A stretch of DNA of 64,000 nucleotides from Tubulanus polymorphus (taxonomy: Eukaryota > Nemertea > Palaeonemertea > Tubulaniformes > Tubulanidae), in NCBI RefSeq assembly GCF_964204645.1, contig NC_134030.1, positions 7,872,278-7,936,277 on the forward strand, written 5' to 3'. The position numbers and the translations under genes were made by a program. The notes under the pieces are model-generated. The model did no database searches. It was given only the letters and a program-made list of their open reading frames with translations, and was not told where the DNA came from. Of the stretch, positions 34,359 to 46,863 are shown in pieces. Position 1 is the stretch's first letter, and every line of letters starts with the position of its first letter.

Positions 34359-37300
34359 TCACGTCTGCGATGTTCTGAATGTTGGTTCATTTCTGGAGTC
34401 AGGTTCATTCCTTCGCTGAACCCGATGTGAATTATCTGTAGTATCCCAGTCGTTCATTGAAACGTACTGAGGATTATCGTAACAATCTGTCTCATAATTC
34501 ACCGAATCGTCTCTCACAAAATCAGGATTTTCAGATGCTCGGCGTAACTCGTCTGCCAAAACCAATCTCGAATGCATTTCGTCACGTAACTTCCCCCGAC
34601 GCCTGAAATCCAAGATATCTTATCTTAATTTCTAACGGGAAATGAATTATTGCCGCGCAAACAACTGAGTTGGCAACTAAACCGAACGCACACAGCGAGA
34701 CACACACCCGAAATACGAAACAGAAAAGCTTTTCTAGCTTGTTTCGCGACTGGGTGCGCTAATTCGAAACGGAGCATTTCAGGTTCATTATCTAGCGATG
34801 CTGGCACATCATGCACCATATTATACTGTACCTTCTATTTGCAATGATGAAACCAAACAATGTTACCAGAACGACGAATACTATGAAGCATATTGCGGTT
34901 ACCATGACCATCTCAGAGGAAATGACTTTCTGACTATTTCTGTTGAGATTCACTGCGGCATTTGCAGTTGTTGACGTATTACTACTTTTTGATGTAGTTA
35001 GTTTGACTGCGGAAGATGCATTTTCAGACGAAATGACGCTTGTTTTTGCTGTGGCTTGGAAGGTTGTTACATATGAATCCGTCTTTGGCCCATTGGTAGT
35101 GGTAAGGGGTTCAGTGGTAGTTGTAGGGGGTAGAGTGGTAGTTGAAGGGGGGTCAGTGGTGGTTGTAGGGGGTTCAGTGGAAGTTGTTAGGGGTAGAGTG
35201 GTGGTTGTAGGGGGTTCAGTGGTAGTTGTAGTGGGTAGAGTGGTGGTTGTAGGGGGTTCAGTGCTGGTAGTTGTAGGGGGTAGAGTGGTGGTTTTAGGGG
35301 GCTCAGTGTTGGTGGTTGGGGGTTCAGTGGTAGTTGAATGGGGTTCAGTGGTAGATGTAGGCGGTTGAGTAGTGGTTTTAGGGGGTACAACGATGGTTGT
35401 AGGGGGTAGAGTAGTGGTTTTAGGGGGGACTGTGGTCGTCGTAGGGGGTAGAGTGGTAGTTGTAGGGGGTAGAGTGGTAGTTGTAGGGGGTTTAGTGGTA
35501 GTTGTAGGGGGTTCAGTGGTAGTTGTAGGGGGTAGAGTGGTAGTTGTAGGGGGCACAACGATGGTTGTAGGGGGAAGAGTGGAAGGTTTAGGGGGTTCGG
35601 TGGTAGTTGTAGTGGGTACAGTGATGGTTTTAGGGGGTATAGTAGTTGTTGTAGGGGGGGTCGTGGTGGTTGAAGGGGGTTCAGTTCTAATTGTAGGGGG
35701 TTCGGTAGTTATAGGGGGTAGGGTGGTAGTTAGAGGGGGTTCAATGGTAGTTGTAGGGGGGCCAGTGATAGGGAGTAGTGTGGTAGTTGTAGGGGGTACA
35801 GTGGTGGTTGTAGGGGGCTCAGTGGTAGTTGTAGGGGGTTCAGTAGTAGTTGTAGGGGGTTTAGTGGTAGTTGTAGGGGGTTCAGTGGTAGTTGTAGAGG
35901 GTTTAGTGGTAGTTGTAGGGGGTAGAGTGGTAGTTGTAGGGGATTCAGTAGTAGTTGTAGAGGGTTTAGTGGTGGTTGTAGGGGGCTCAGTGGTAGTTGT
36001 AGGGGGTTCAGTAGTAGTTGTAGGGGGTTTAGTGGTAGTTGTAGGGGGTTTAGTGGTAGTTGTAGGGGGTTCAGTGGTAGTTGTAGGGGGTAGAGTGGTA
36101 GTTGTAGGGGGTTTAGTGGTAGTTGTAGGGGGTTCAGTGGTAGTTGTAGGGGGTAGAGTGGTAGTTGTAAGGGGTTCAGTAGTAGTTGTAGAGGGTTTAG
36201 TGGTAGTTGTAGGGGGTTCAGTGGTAGTTGTAGAGGGTTTAGTGGTAGTTGTAGGGGGTAGAGTGGTAGTTGTAGGGGGTTCAGTAGTAGTTGTAGAGGG
36301 TTTAGTGGTAGTTGTAGGGGGTTTAGTAGTTGTTGTAGGGGGCTTAGTGGTAGTTGTAGGGGGTTCAGTGGTAGTTGCAGGGAGTTTAGTGGTAGTTGTA
36401 GGGGGTTCAGTGGTAGTTGTAGGAGGTTCAGTGGTAGTTGCAGGGGATTTAGTTGTAGTTGTAGTGGGTTCAGTGGTAGTTGTAGGGGGTTCAGTGGTAG
36501 TTGTTGTGGATAGAGTGGTGGTTGTAGGCGGTTCAGTGGTAGTTGTAGTGGGTAGAGTGGTAGTTGTAGGGGGTTCAGCGGTAGTTGTAGGAGGTTCAGT
36601 GGTAGTTGCAGGGGATATAGTGGTAGTTGTAGGGGGTTCAGTGGTAGTTGTAGGGGGTTCAGTGGTAGTTGTAGTGGGTAGAGTGGTGGTGGTTGTAGGC
36701 GGTTCAGTGGTAGTTGTAGTGGGTAGAGTGGTGGTTGTAGGCGTTTCAGTGGTAGTTGTAACGGGTAGAGTGGTGGTTGTAGGGGGTTCAGTGATAGTTG
36801 TAGTGGGTCGAGTGGTGGTTGTAGGGGTCTTAGTGGTAGTTGTAGGGGGTTCAGTGGTAGTTGTAGGGGTTTCAGTGGTAGTTGTAGGGGGTTCTGTAGT
36901 AGTTGTAGTGGGTGGAGTGGTAGTTGTAGGGGGTTCAGTGGTAGTTGTAGTGGGAAGAGTGGTGGTTGTAGGCGGTTCAGTGGTAGTTGTAGTTGGTAGA
37001 GTGGTGGTTGTAGGGGGTAAAGTAGGGGTTGCTGGGGGGACAGTGGTGGTTGTCGTGGGTACAGGAGTGGTTTTTGTTGTAGTAGTCGATGGAATCGCTA
37101 GAATGCAGAAATAACTTCAAATAAGTCATCAAACTTCGTTATGATATGATATAGAGCTCCCTATCAGAATACACACCTCTTACACAAACGTAGTAATTTG
37201 CAGTAGTGCACAGTTCATCCATCATCCCACTGGCGGCGATAGTGATACACATCGATTTCCGGTTTTCGTTAAAACTATTCGGCCGACCAGGAGACCAATC

Positions 37301-39790
37301 CGTATAAATCATTGAAGATCCTTGAAATAGATTCATTTGATTTCATTTCATTCATTGGAAGTAAGACTTTCTTACGCAATGATAGGTCCTTACCGTCACC
37401 GTGCAACCATAAACCACTGGTCACATCAATCCAAAATCCATATTCATATTGAACCGAAAGGTTGACTTTTGTTCGTAAATGTTGTCGCACATAGTTCTGT
37501 TTACTTCCGTCTGTTATATCCAGTAACGTTCCATTCATATTACGGCAGATTTCACGAGATTTGAACCACGACACGTATTTTCCTTCCTTGCTGACATACA
37601 AACAGAGTCCATTCGTCAATACGTACGGCAGGCTGCAATTTTGAACACCTACAATAAAAATCTTTGACTTCATTGGGAAAAAAATCAGTCATTACTATTC
37701 ACCAAAAACCTTAAGGAGCTACTATTTTCGTACCTGTTCGTTCGCAGATAAAACGGTCGGAATCTGTGCAGTCTGATTCCACCCAATTAAAGTTGCGGTT
37801 CGTTTTCAATAAGGCGCACATATTTGTATAACGATTTGAATCTGGCCGTGGTGTTTTCTTACCATCAACTTCGTGTATATCCCAACTTGAATACCATCGA
37901 CCTTGAATAGAATTCGACAACAACATAAACACAGTTTTACGAAGAACTATGAAATTTGCTCTTTTTGAATGACTACTGAATGCGATATTCAAGATATCTA
38001 AGGCTTTTTGTATTGTTCACGAATCTACGACCCGATCTTGTAAGTCTTACCATGAATGGAATATATGTAATTTCGACGATCACCGCCGCATAGTTTCGTC
38101 GTATCCCCCTCACAAGGCATGTTACAGCCAGTGCCCATTCCAAACTTGCCGTATGAATAGTCACAGAAACACTCATTCCCGAACTGCAATGGAATTCAAT
38201 CTCGCATTTTTGTAACTACATTGATACCCAGCACGATCATGACGGGAGTCAGTCACCGAGTTATTTGTTACCTGTACGCTGGCATATTTATATCCTTTTC
38301 GTTTACTTTTGCAAGTCAACCGGCATACTTCAGGGGTATTGTCTCCGTCACGATTTTTGACTTCGTTTTTCAAATCTCGTTTCCAGTCTTTTATAATCCA
38401 GGCATCAGTCTCTTTGTAGCAGCCTTGAGCTGATAGGACCTCGTTTCCTAGAAAAAAATAGTTATTCCTTAATCATTAAGATACATAATCAAAAATTTTG
38501 CCAAGTTTCAATATTCCTAGCCACGTGATCAGTTTCTAGATACAAAATATCCATTTGAGGATCTTCATTCCCTTCCAGGTATAGAAGACCAACCCAATCG
38601 AGTCCCGCGTCTCCGCGCGTTAAACCTGGGAGTTGTTCATGTACCCGAGTAAAATCACTAAATGATCCAACCTCGTAGATAACCTAGACTCGCACTGTCA
38701 TTGACAGACAATGTTAACATTTTCAGATTTCAGATGTTACCCAATTCAAAGCTTATGCCATGTATGTTGTCAATCAGTGTCTTTATTTTATGAAACACTT
38801 ACTCATTCCGAAGCGCCAGTCTCCAATGCTCGCAGTGCTTCCAGTCCAGGCGCGTGCCATCTTACGTGTGGTAATTATATCCACTATGAAGTTACGTTCA
38901 TCTTCAGATTTTAAATCAAGCAGCTTCGAACCCTGGTAATCAGACATGCAGCTAGATTTTGCTTGATCTTTAGTCCGCTTAGTTTTGCTAAAGAAATAGC
39001 AGCTACCTTGAAATTCGACGCCATCTTTGCCGCAAACTTCTACAGCGGCTACTGTCGCTGGATTACCTGAACAAAACAGACATTTTTCATGGTACATATT
39101 GGTAGATGGTTTTCTATTCTAATCACGATTGGTAGAACAGCATATCCGTGTTGACGCGATGTAGAGAGAATCCCTCAATGATAATAAAAAGTCCGAAAAT
39201 GTAACTTCGAGATAGTAGTTTATTTCAACGTTTCGACTATATCCTAATAGTCATCTTCAGGAATAATGTAACGTAATAATGTAATGTAATAACGAATAAT
39301 GTAATGTAATAACGTTGAAAAAAACTACTATCTCGAAGTTACATTTTCGGACTTATTATTATCATTGTGGGATTCTCTCTTTTCTATTCTAATTTTATAT
39401 GATGTTACAATGATTTTACATGATCCAATTTTACAAACGGTGAAGGATCTGATCTGCCCGACCATTACCAGGCCCTTGTCAAATCTTAAATGAGTTCACA
39501 ATTTTTGAATTTGTGGATTGCAAGTGGTCTCGGAAGTGACTCGCTTTGCTTTGTTTATGCATTGCTTAGTATCGAGTGAGTGGTTTACGTGCGAAGGCGC
39601 TATCTAAATTAGGGACGGGCCAAATTTGACTCGAGTCTGATCTGCTCCAATTTGACTCGAGCCAAATCCTCTCCGCGTGATCGTAGCATATGGAAAATTG
39701 CTGTATTACGAACAAAACCCCGAAGCCAGACTTACCTGATTGTTGTGCGGATATGGTACTGAGTAACAAAACCCAGCGAATGAAAGGCAT
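34359..39790 (-). CDS. CTLD receptor with an inserted WSC domain, heptad mucin stalk and NPxY tail (paralogue 2)
   Basis: Exons in transcript order are 39790-39736, 39066-38803, 38447-38272, 38183-38051, 37901-37734, 37648-37394, 37320-37177, 37097-34832 and 34602-34359; the sum is 3,705 nt, 1,234 residues. Parts in order: signal peptide; N-half of a CTLD (ends GDWRFGM); WSC domain with eight Cys in two exons (176 and 133 nt); C-half of the CTLD (RWYSSWD ... FICE, with RPDS instead of EPN); a second CTLD split over two exons; a mucin stalk of about 90 heptads of the type E/L/K-PPTTTT; a membrane helix; and a tail with DNPQYVSM, giving NPxY and YxxM motifs. The same order and junction phases as the gene at 11879-18430 show they are paralogues. 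Two acceptors (before 37901 and 37320) end in AAG. For the first, a TAG acceptor at about 37955 is a possible alternative that adds some 18 residues. Confidence 0.85.
35090..37080 (-). repeat. 21-nt minisatellite coding heptad mucin repeats
   Basis: About 2 kb of tandem 21-nt units (plus strand: ggtagttgtagggggttca-like) encode (E/L/K/V)PPTTTT on the minus strand. Length changes are multiples of three, so the frame stays open through the exon. Copy number is likely to vary between alleles. The opposite strand is open by chance and gives a long Val/Gly-rich frame. Confidence 0.9.
39163..39380. repeat. Inverted repeat element (59-bp arms) in the first intron of paralogue 2
   Basis: Arm 39163-39221 (agagagaatccctcaatg...) and arm 39322-39380 are near-perfect inverted copies. 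Between them lie a gtaatgtaataacg tandem and, on the minus strand, ctgaagatgactattaggat followed by atagtcgaaacgttg. A related copy is at 15305-15416. Confidence 0.75.
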
Positions 39791-40110
39791 CTTCAGCGTG
39801 ACATTGATCGCAATAGAAATAAAACATATATCAGAAAGAGCCTAAACCTTTTTTCCATTATGTGTACTAAAAATGATAAGCAAGCGTTAACTTGCAAGAT
39901 TGGTCGTTCATATCTTAACAAAACACCCAAGTCTATTAATTGTTCTAATGTAAATATGGCGTGATAAGTCACCTGAATGAATATGTATATATACAATGAA
40001 AATGTACTTCTAGGCCTAGTTTTCATTATCGCTTAGATCTATTTTTTTGACGTCAATGAACACCAACCGACGATTAAGAATATATCAAAATGCGATCTAG
40101 ATAATTATTT

Positions 40111-41760
40111 TATGGTGGCTGATTGTGGCCATACTAAAAGTTATTTCTATACGGCTAGAGCTACGATAAAAAATATTCACGTTGGCCCGTTTTTTGGTTT
40201 TCTCGCGCGAGAAAAGAAAACATTTTGGGTTGAAAAAACATTTTGGTTTTCTGACTGTCTATAGAGGCTGGACGTATCGGCCCCACTCCGCTCGACGTAT
40301 CGGCCCCACTCCGCGCGGTGGCGCCACCCCGCGGGATTTACGCGAAGCAGCAGAACACAAACACGGCCACTCTCTCAATTTTCAATGATAGAAATCGTGT
40401 GTGCATTTCAATTATTTCGGCTGTTAGGGTTTTAAGGCACAATATAAGTTGATGATGTGATATGGGGATGTTAATTAATGATAATTCCGCAGTGAAGCTA
40501 GTCACGAACGGTGCCGATTGAGTGTATAGCTGCCAAAAACACTGAAATGTGCGTAGTTGCGTAACTATTTGCAGTGAATTGCAGACGAAACATGAAGCCT
40601 TAACGGCCGTTTAAAAAAAAATTATACCAATCGCAATTGTAAAATAAAAATGAGATAGAACCTAAGTTAAAATTCTGGCCATTTCTAAAATGTTATTAAT
40701 TATTATTACTAATTTTTAGTCAGTGCGGAACGTTTAGTTTTCCAACAATAATGAGGGGTGGTAGGTAGTCATGCAATTCAAGTCATCATTTATTACACGT
40801 TACTACCGTGTTGTTGAAAATCTCGCGAGTCCTGGACCAAACCCCAATGAACAATGTGATCTGTGTGCTGGCCACAAATGCACACAGATCACACTACACT
40901 ACCCATTACACACTCCAGTACCCACAGCTTTCATATATCCATCCAAATATTTAGTGGCTTTCTTCCTGGGTGGCACCACCGCGCGGGATTTACGCGAAGC
41001 AGCAAAACACAAACACTCTCTCACTCTCTCAATTTTCAATGATAGAAATCGTGTGTGCATTTCAATTATTTCGGCTGTTAGGGTTTTAAGGCACAATATA
41101 AGTTGATGTTGTGATATGGCGATGTTAATTAATGATAATTCCGCAGTGAAGCTAGTCACGAACGGTGCCGATTGAGTGTACAGCTGCCAAAAACACTGAA
41201 ATGTGCGTAGTTGCGTAACTATTTGCAGTGAATTGCAGACGAAACATGAAGCCTTAACGGCCGTTTAAAAAAAAATTATACCAATCGCAATTGTAAAATA
41301 AAAATGAGATAGAACCTAAGTTAAAATTCTGGCCATTTCTAAAATGTTATTAATTATTATTACTAATTTTTAGTCAGTGCGGAACGTTTACTTTTCCAAC
41401 AACAATAAGGGGTGGTAGGTAGTCATGCAATTCAAATCATCATTTATTACACGTTACTTCCGTGTTGATGAAAATCTCGCGAGTCCTGGACTAAACCCCA
41501 ATGAACAATGTGATCTGTGTGCTGGCCACAAATGCACACAGATCACACTACACTACCTATTACACACTCCAGTACCCACAGCTTTCATATATCCATCCAA
41601 ATATTTAGTGGCTTTCTTCCTGGATAAAAAATGTTTTACATTTGCCAATTTTTTTTTAATTCTCGCGCGAGTGTGAATTCTCGCGCCAATGTGAAAATTG
41701 TTGTATTGTTCCTCTAGCCGTAAAGAAAAAGTTTTTAGTATTGCCCAATCAGCCACCATA
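40111..41760. mobile_element. TATGGTGGCTGA-ended element containing a 654-bp tandem duplication
   Basis: The left end tatggtggctgattgtggcc (40111) and right end ccaatcagccaccata (to 41760) are inverted copies; the similarity extends about 100 bases inward, imperfectly. Inside, the segment from about 40318 to 40970 is repeated almost exactly at about 40970-41625 (offset about 654). No transposase is seen. The same ends flank 54511-55157. Confidence 0.75.
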
Positions 41761-43405
41761 TCATTACGACACTTGAACTTCACGTAGATGGCTTCCGAAG
41801 ACTAAAGTATAAGTGAACCATTGAGGTTTGGTCGTGACTGTTTACCTGAAATTAGATAAGCGCGCCTATCTTATTTTCAAATTCTGGCTACGAATATCTT
41901 ATCAAGTCCCGTAAGATAATCGTAGCCGGCTGTCTGAGATCTTAAAAAAGGAGTGCAGTTCTACCATGAACCATACGATTAAGTTTATAAAATTTAGTTG
42001 AAGTAAAAAAATAGTATTCATTCGCAAATGAACCAATCCTAGCAAATAAGGTAAGTATTTTGGTACCAAAATTATTCGAAGGCTATACTTCGAATTCGTT
42101 GTAACATTGAAACAGTTTATTCAAAGTTTATATAACATCAACTTCGAATAAAGATAATGACATCATTTCAACATCACTTCATCACTTCATCAGCTTTAAA
42201 TTTGAATTTTAGCTTTATCGTCGAAAGGTTGATTATCGAGACATTCCATCATTACCGGACGGCACTTCTAATCACGCATTTGATCATCCAGCCCCGCGTT
42301 GATGATTAATCTGGTCTTCAGCCAATGCCTGATAATATGATGGCCGGACTTGTCGAAGTAATTGATCTGCAAATGAGCCGCTAGACGTCGCGCCAATTTA
42401 CGCTTGTTTCCAAATGCGTAGCGTTCAACGTAAGAATGCGGCAGATGAATACGTTGGTAAAGATTTCCTCGAACGGATAGAAAACTTGACAGCCTCTTCT
42501 TAAATATTTCGTCAGCACTTAGCGAAATGATTATAAATCCAAGTTGTAGATGCCGAAGATCGTCATTTTTTTATCTCACCACTTTTAAAATATATATCCC
42601 AATAACAAATATTCACTTTTTGTCATTGAACCGTTTCAATTGTTTCATGGCATGATTTCAAAAAGGACACCTAAGAAATCATAGACCAGTGAAAAAAAAT
42701 CAAATGAGGCTATTTGTCATTTAAGCAATTAAGACACTTTATTGTAACAATAGTCATATGATATTTTGGATTAGTGGACGGAATATGGTAAAACTATGGT
42801 AAAAGACAATTTTCCAAATACTGACTATAAGCTAAAAACTAAACCCGTTCAATTTGACATTTTGTATTTTTTGTTTGAGACGTAGGGCCTACACGATAGA
42901 CAGAAGTCAATGATCAATTCAGTCTTGCAAAAATACACGATTTGACATATTGAATGAGACATAACGAGACAGACAGCAAGTCAATAAACAATACAATGGT
43001 CTATGTGATAAGTAACAATATATATATTTGAACCGCAATAAAATCTATACCAGAATATTAGTTCACAGGTCTCGCCGACCTCGCCTTATTCGTACATGAC
43101 CAACTGGGACTCAATTAACGAAATTATTTTCTAATTTTCTTATCTTATTTTTCCAATTCTTAACTCGGACCGATTTTGCCGATCTCATTGGTTTTAATGT
43201 AGATTCTTCTAATGTCTACAAAAGCGCAGTGTCATGGTTGGTATTTCCAGGCGTAAAAAACTTAATTGGTTAAAAGGTTGGGCCTATATACATATACAAC
43301 TGGGAGGTTAGAATCGTCTGTTTTTCATTGCCGTAATTCAGCTCAAAACACGCTCGAAGTAAAAAGTATTGTCATATCTACAGAACTAGATTGAGCGATT
43401 TCATT
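41761..43405. other. Intergenic, 3' side of tetraspanin A
   Basis: AT-rich; the only coding-like part is the 101-codon minus-strand open frame at 42268-42570 listed separately. Confidence 0.4.
42268..42570 (-). other. Orphan open frame without start codon, possible exon
   Basis: The minus strand is open for 101 codons, from just after a TAA to a TAG at 42268-42270. The translation is rich in charged and aromatic residues and looks protein-like (for example VRGNLYQRIHLPHSYVERY and NKRKLARRLAAHLQINYF). It has no ATG, no clear acceptor at its upstream edge and no neighbour exon that I can find. It is either the last exon of an unseen gene or a relic. Confidence 0.25.
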
Positions 43406-46400
43406 CTAATCAGAGCGGTACAGCATCACAGCACATGCGATTAACAAAGCCTGAAACGAGAAAAAAGATGGCTTTTTGACGAACGACAATAGAATATACG
43501 GAGTCGCAGATGAGACAGAGAAAGGTTTTGTCTCGTGTAAACGAACTACTCGGTATTTCCAAAGTATATATGAATTGAACCGTATTTAGAAAAATTACCA
43601 ATCGAAATATACCGTTCATGTTCAAGTTCTCATAATCTCACGCGCATATTATGTATTGCGAGCAATATACAACACCTACCTGGAAAATGACACCAAGAAT
43701 AAAAACAACGATAATCCACGCCTGGTTGTTCTTAATCAAGTCTTCAAGTTTGGTCCAACAAGGCTGTGGAGGCAATTGACGAATATCTCGATTAAGAATT
43801 TGTTTTCAGCGTCAGGCTTTAAAGCAGTTTTTACGTAACTGGCAATTATTCAGTTATGAACGATGTCAATGATTTATTCGAATTACATTTACCATTTCAT
43901 AATTGGAATTCGTGGTGTCTGGTGTTTCCAAGCAATTAATGTCGTTGATGTTATCGAGGACGAAGTCAGACAATCTTGACGATGCTGGCCACGTGAGGTT
44001 TGTCCGCTTGCAACAAGCTGCAGGGATCTCCTATGAAATCCGACAAATAGAACTCATTAGGCATTTTAATTACTTAAAAGTACGCATTTTGAGATGGAAG
44101 GGAAAAAATGAACGAAAAAAGATGCCACGGAAGAACTGCTGAAAAAATAATATGCGAGCGAAAATTGTGATGAATTGGATTCGGATAATGGGAAAAAATA
44201 AAGAATTAAACTAAATTTAACGCAAAACACGATTATTGGATATCAAGATGAACGTGACTTTTGCAAGTTACTAGATTGAAAATCAAGACGGACATAACAA
44301 AAAAAGACGAATGACGACTATATTCTTTTTAAATTTGATGATTTTTTGCAGAATTCTAGGTGGCGGATCCGTTCTCTGAGTATTGAACAAAGGCCTTGAT
44401 AACGAAGACGAATAGATTTTCGTTGTATTAACGACTATTAAATCGTTTTACCTGGGTAAAGTCATTACTTATTTGGTTCGATACGTCAAAAGGACCGACA
44501 CCGCCTATAAATGTTCGATTCCACTTCGGAGCTGTATAGAAATCGCTGTAGTTCGTCAAACCGCAGCATTCGCCCTGAAATCAAGCACAAAACTACAAAA
44601 TTCACGAGGAGACCTGTTAATAGAAGTACTATATAGGTTAACTATTTATTTGACGCACGAGCTTAGTAGCGAAAGCTCGTGCGTCAAATAGATAGTTAAC
44701 CTTTAAAGTACTTCTCGTGTCATTATTGATTCTAAACCCGGTTAACACGGCTACTCTACGAATCTTCTCATCGTAACGATATACACGTCAAAGCTAAGTT
44801 TCAAGGCTTTAAGTTTAGGTTCAGGGCATATTAAGACCGCATCTAATTAGTTAAATTGGTTATAAAAGACTCCTGTCAGGCCAGTTGCGCAGTCAAGGCT
44901 TCGATAAAATACCAGTCTATAAGATCATCTCAGTTCTGTATAACCAATCAAACAACTTGAGACCAGTCTCAGAACTTAAGGAATTTGCGACTGGCCCCTG
45001 ACTCGATCGAGCTTTGGGCTCGATCGAGGTCCAGTTTTCGAAGCTTATTTCAGGGGTAGATTTCAATTTTTGATATTGAAAATCAAGGGAGAGTATTCAG
45101 AGGGTGTATCGAAACAAAAATGGCCGAACACTTACGAATATCATGCCGATATTGAGCAACTGCGATTCGGGAGTTGTGCCGTTTACTCCACCGAAAACCT
45201 TATTGATGACTCCTTTCATTTCGGTTTGCACTTTAGTTCTGACTTCGTTTTTCTTAGCAGCAATCACAATGGCGGCGATGATTTGAGCACCGAGAATAAC
45301 GCTGACTAGGATAACATACTATAAGAAAAACAAACTAATTCAACTAATTGGCAATGGTTTATCTTTGTCCTGTATAAGAATTATATATATTTTAAACTGT
45401 GTATTGAGTAACTTAATCAGTTTTTATTTTCTGTACTTATATTCGACCATACGTACTAAATACTAAATAGTGAGGAGAATCCATTTATTATTACCTCGGT
45501 AACTTATATCTAAAAATAGTTTGATTGTTCAAGTAGTTCGCAGATCTCGTAATCGAGGGGCATGTAGAAATAAAACCAGAAAAAGAATTTGATATTTTTG
45601 GAGCTTCATTCTATTCATGATTTTCGTGAATTCCAGAGAGGCTATGAAAAAATGTCATTGAATCAGGGTTGGAAATAGACACGAGTAGTTCGTATAGTCT
45701 CTCTGAATCTCCACCGGTATCTACTCACGATAAGCAGGCATATTTTGTTTTTGCAATACGCTCCGCAACAGCCGAAAAACCCAAGCCCGAAGAAAATGGC
45801 ACCGACAACGATTAAGGGTATCGCCAATTGGGTCGCGAAGCTTTTTAACTGGTCCGCCTGTCCGATGGACGATATGATCTTATCAATGGGTAAATCGGCG
45901 GGAATCGCGTTCAAACTGTTCAACGGCAGCGTTTTGAGGAAGTTCAGCAATATGGTATGCACCGCGAAATGGAAGGCTATCCCCAGTCCGAGCAGAACGA
46001 GTCCGAGTATCTAAGGAATGAAGAAAAACTGGTTGTTACATTGACATGTTCTTGACAATCACCAAGTATGAATATTACATTTTATGACTATTGGCGATCA
46101 AAGTCTCCAATTGTCAGACTACCTTTGGTGACTTAACTCAATCGCTACGTGAGCAATGATAGGCAATGTTAGGCTGAAGATATCATCTTTAGCAATTCTA
46201 TTGTGAGACTAGAACATTATAATGATATAGATTGATCATAACCCTTTTCAAAAACGAGCTTTCGTATTCATTGATTCAGGGTTTTTCAAAATGTCTACGA
46301 CGGTGCATAACGAATGAAAATTTGATGGAATGAAAAAAGAAAAACGATACTTCAAAGTGAAACTTTAAAAAAGATATCGTATTCAAGCTGAATTCCGCAA

Positions 46401-46863
46401 AAAAAGGTAGTCTCGAAGCTCCACCTATATCATGAGTCATCGACGTTTATTCAACTTTAAGTTGGCGGTGCCAAAAACATTCCGATTAATGATCGTGTTC
46501 TATAAAACCGGTTAAGACTGTTTCGGCGTATTCGGGATTTCCTCCGTACAAAATATTCATACATTTTGTACCATGAATCGTACGTACACACTACCAAATA
46601 ATGAATATGAAATACCCGTTGTTTCCGTATTGTACACGGTAGAGTGACCTCCTGCTCTTAATTTCGAATTTGCGAGGAAACCAAATTGGTTTCCTTGCAA
46701 ATTCGAAACAATCCGGCCTGATTCAACATTTTTATCTCGACTGTCGATCAAGAGACGATCGGCCGATAATTCAGACCGAAATCTAGTCAAACAATTCTGT
46801 ACTTACCACCCAAATGATGTTGAACACCACCAGCAGGACTTTCGCGCACAAATCAAACGCCAT
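43406..46863 (-). CDS. Tetraspanin A
   Basis: Exons in transcript order are 46863-46807, 46010-45729, 45318-45136, 44574-44452, 44030-43893, 43763-43680 and 43450-43406; the sum is 912 nt, 303 residues. All junctions are phase 0. There are four membrane helices. TM2 is followed by GFFGCCGAYCKNK, and the large loop contains GECCG, PAACCK and PCW (usually GCW), the tetraspanin Cys pattern. Tetraspanins are plasma-membrane or endosomal organisers that group receptors into microdomains. Its exon 3 (183 nt) corresponds to two exons (75 + 105 nt) in the paralogues at 49719-54078 and 60812-63091, so an intron was lost or gained. The C-terminal tail is very short. The large loop is longer than usual. 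Confidence 0.9.
44623..44714. repeat. Fold-back hairpin with 42-bp arms in a tetraspanin A intron
   Basis: Arm 44623-44664 (gaagtact ... gcacgagctt) is the inverted copy of 44673-44714 with only a few mismatches and an 8-base loop. It may be a tiny MITE. Confidence 0.75.
46662..46708. repeat. Palindrome in tetraspanin A intron 1
   Basis: tttcgaatttgcgaggaaac and its inverted copy (one mismatch) are separated by a few bases, ending at 46708. Confidence 0.6.

Noticed and set aside
35090-37080. Regular short repeats that could suggest a CRISPR-like array
   Set aside because: There are no unique spacers; the units are contiguous, in frame and coding.
35372-37114. Long plus-strand Val/Gly-rich open frame of 580 codons
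   Set aside because: It is the antisense of the 21-nt mucin minisatellite; the minus-strand frame is bounded by good splice sites and joins to a membrane helix and tail.
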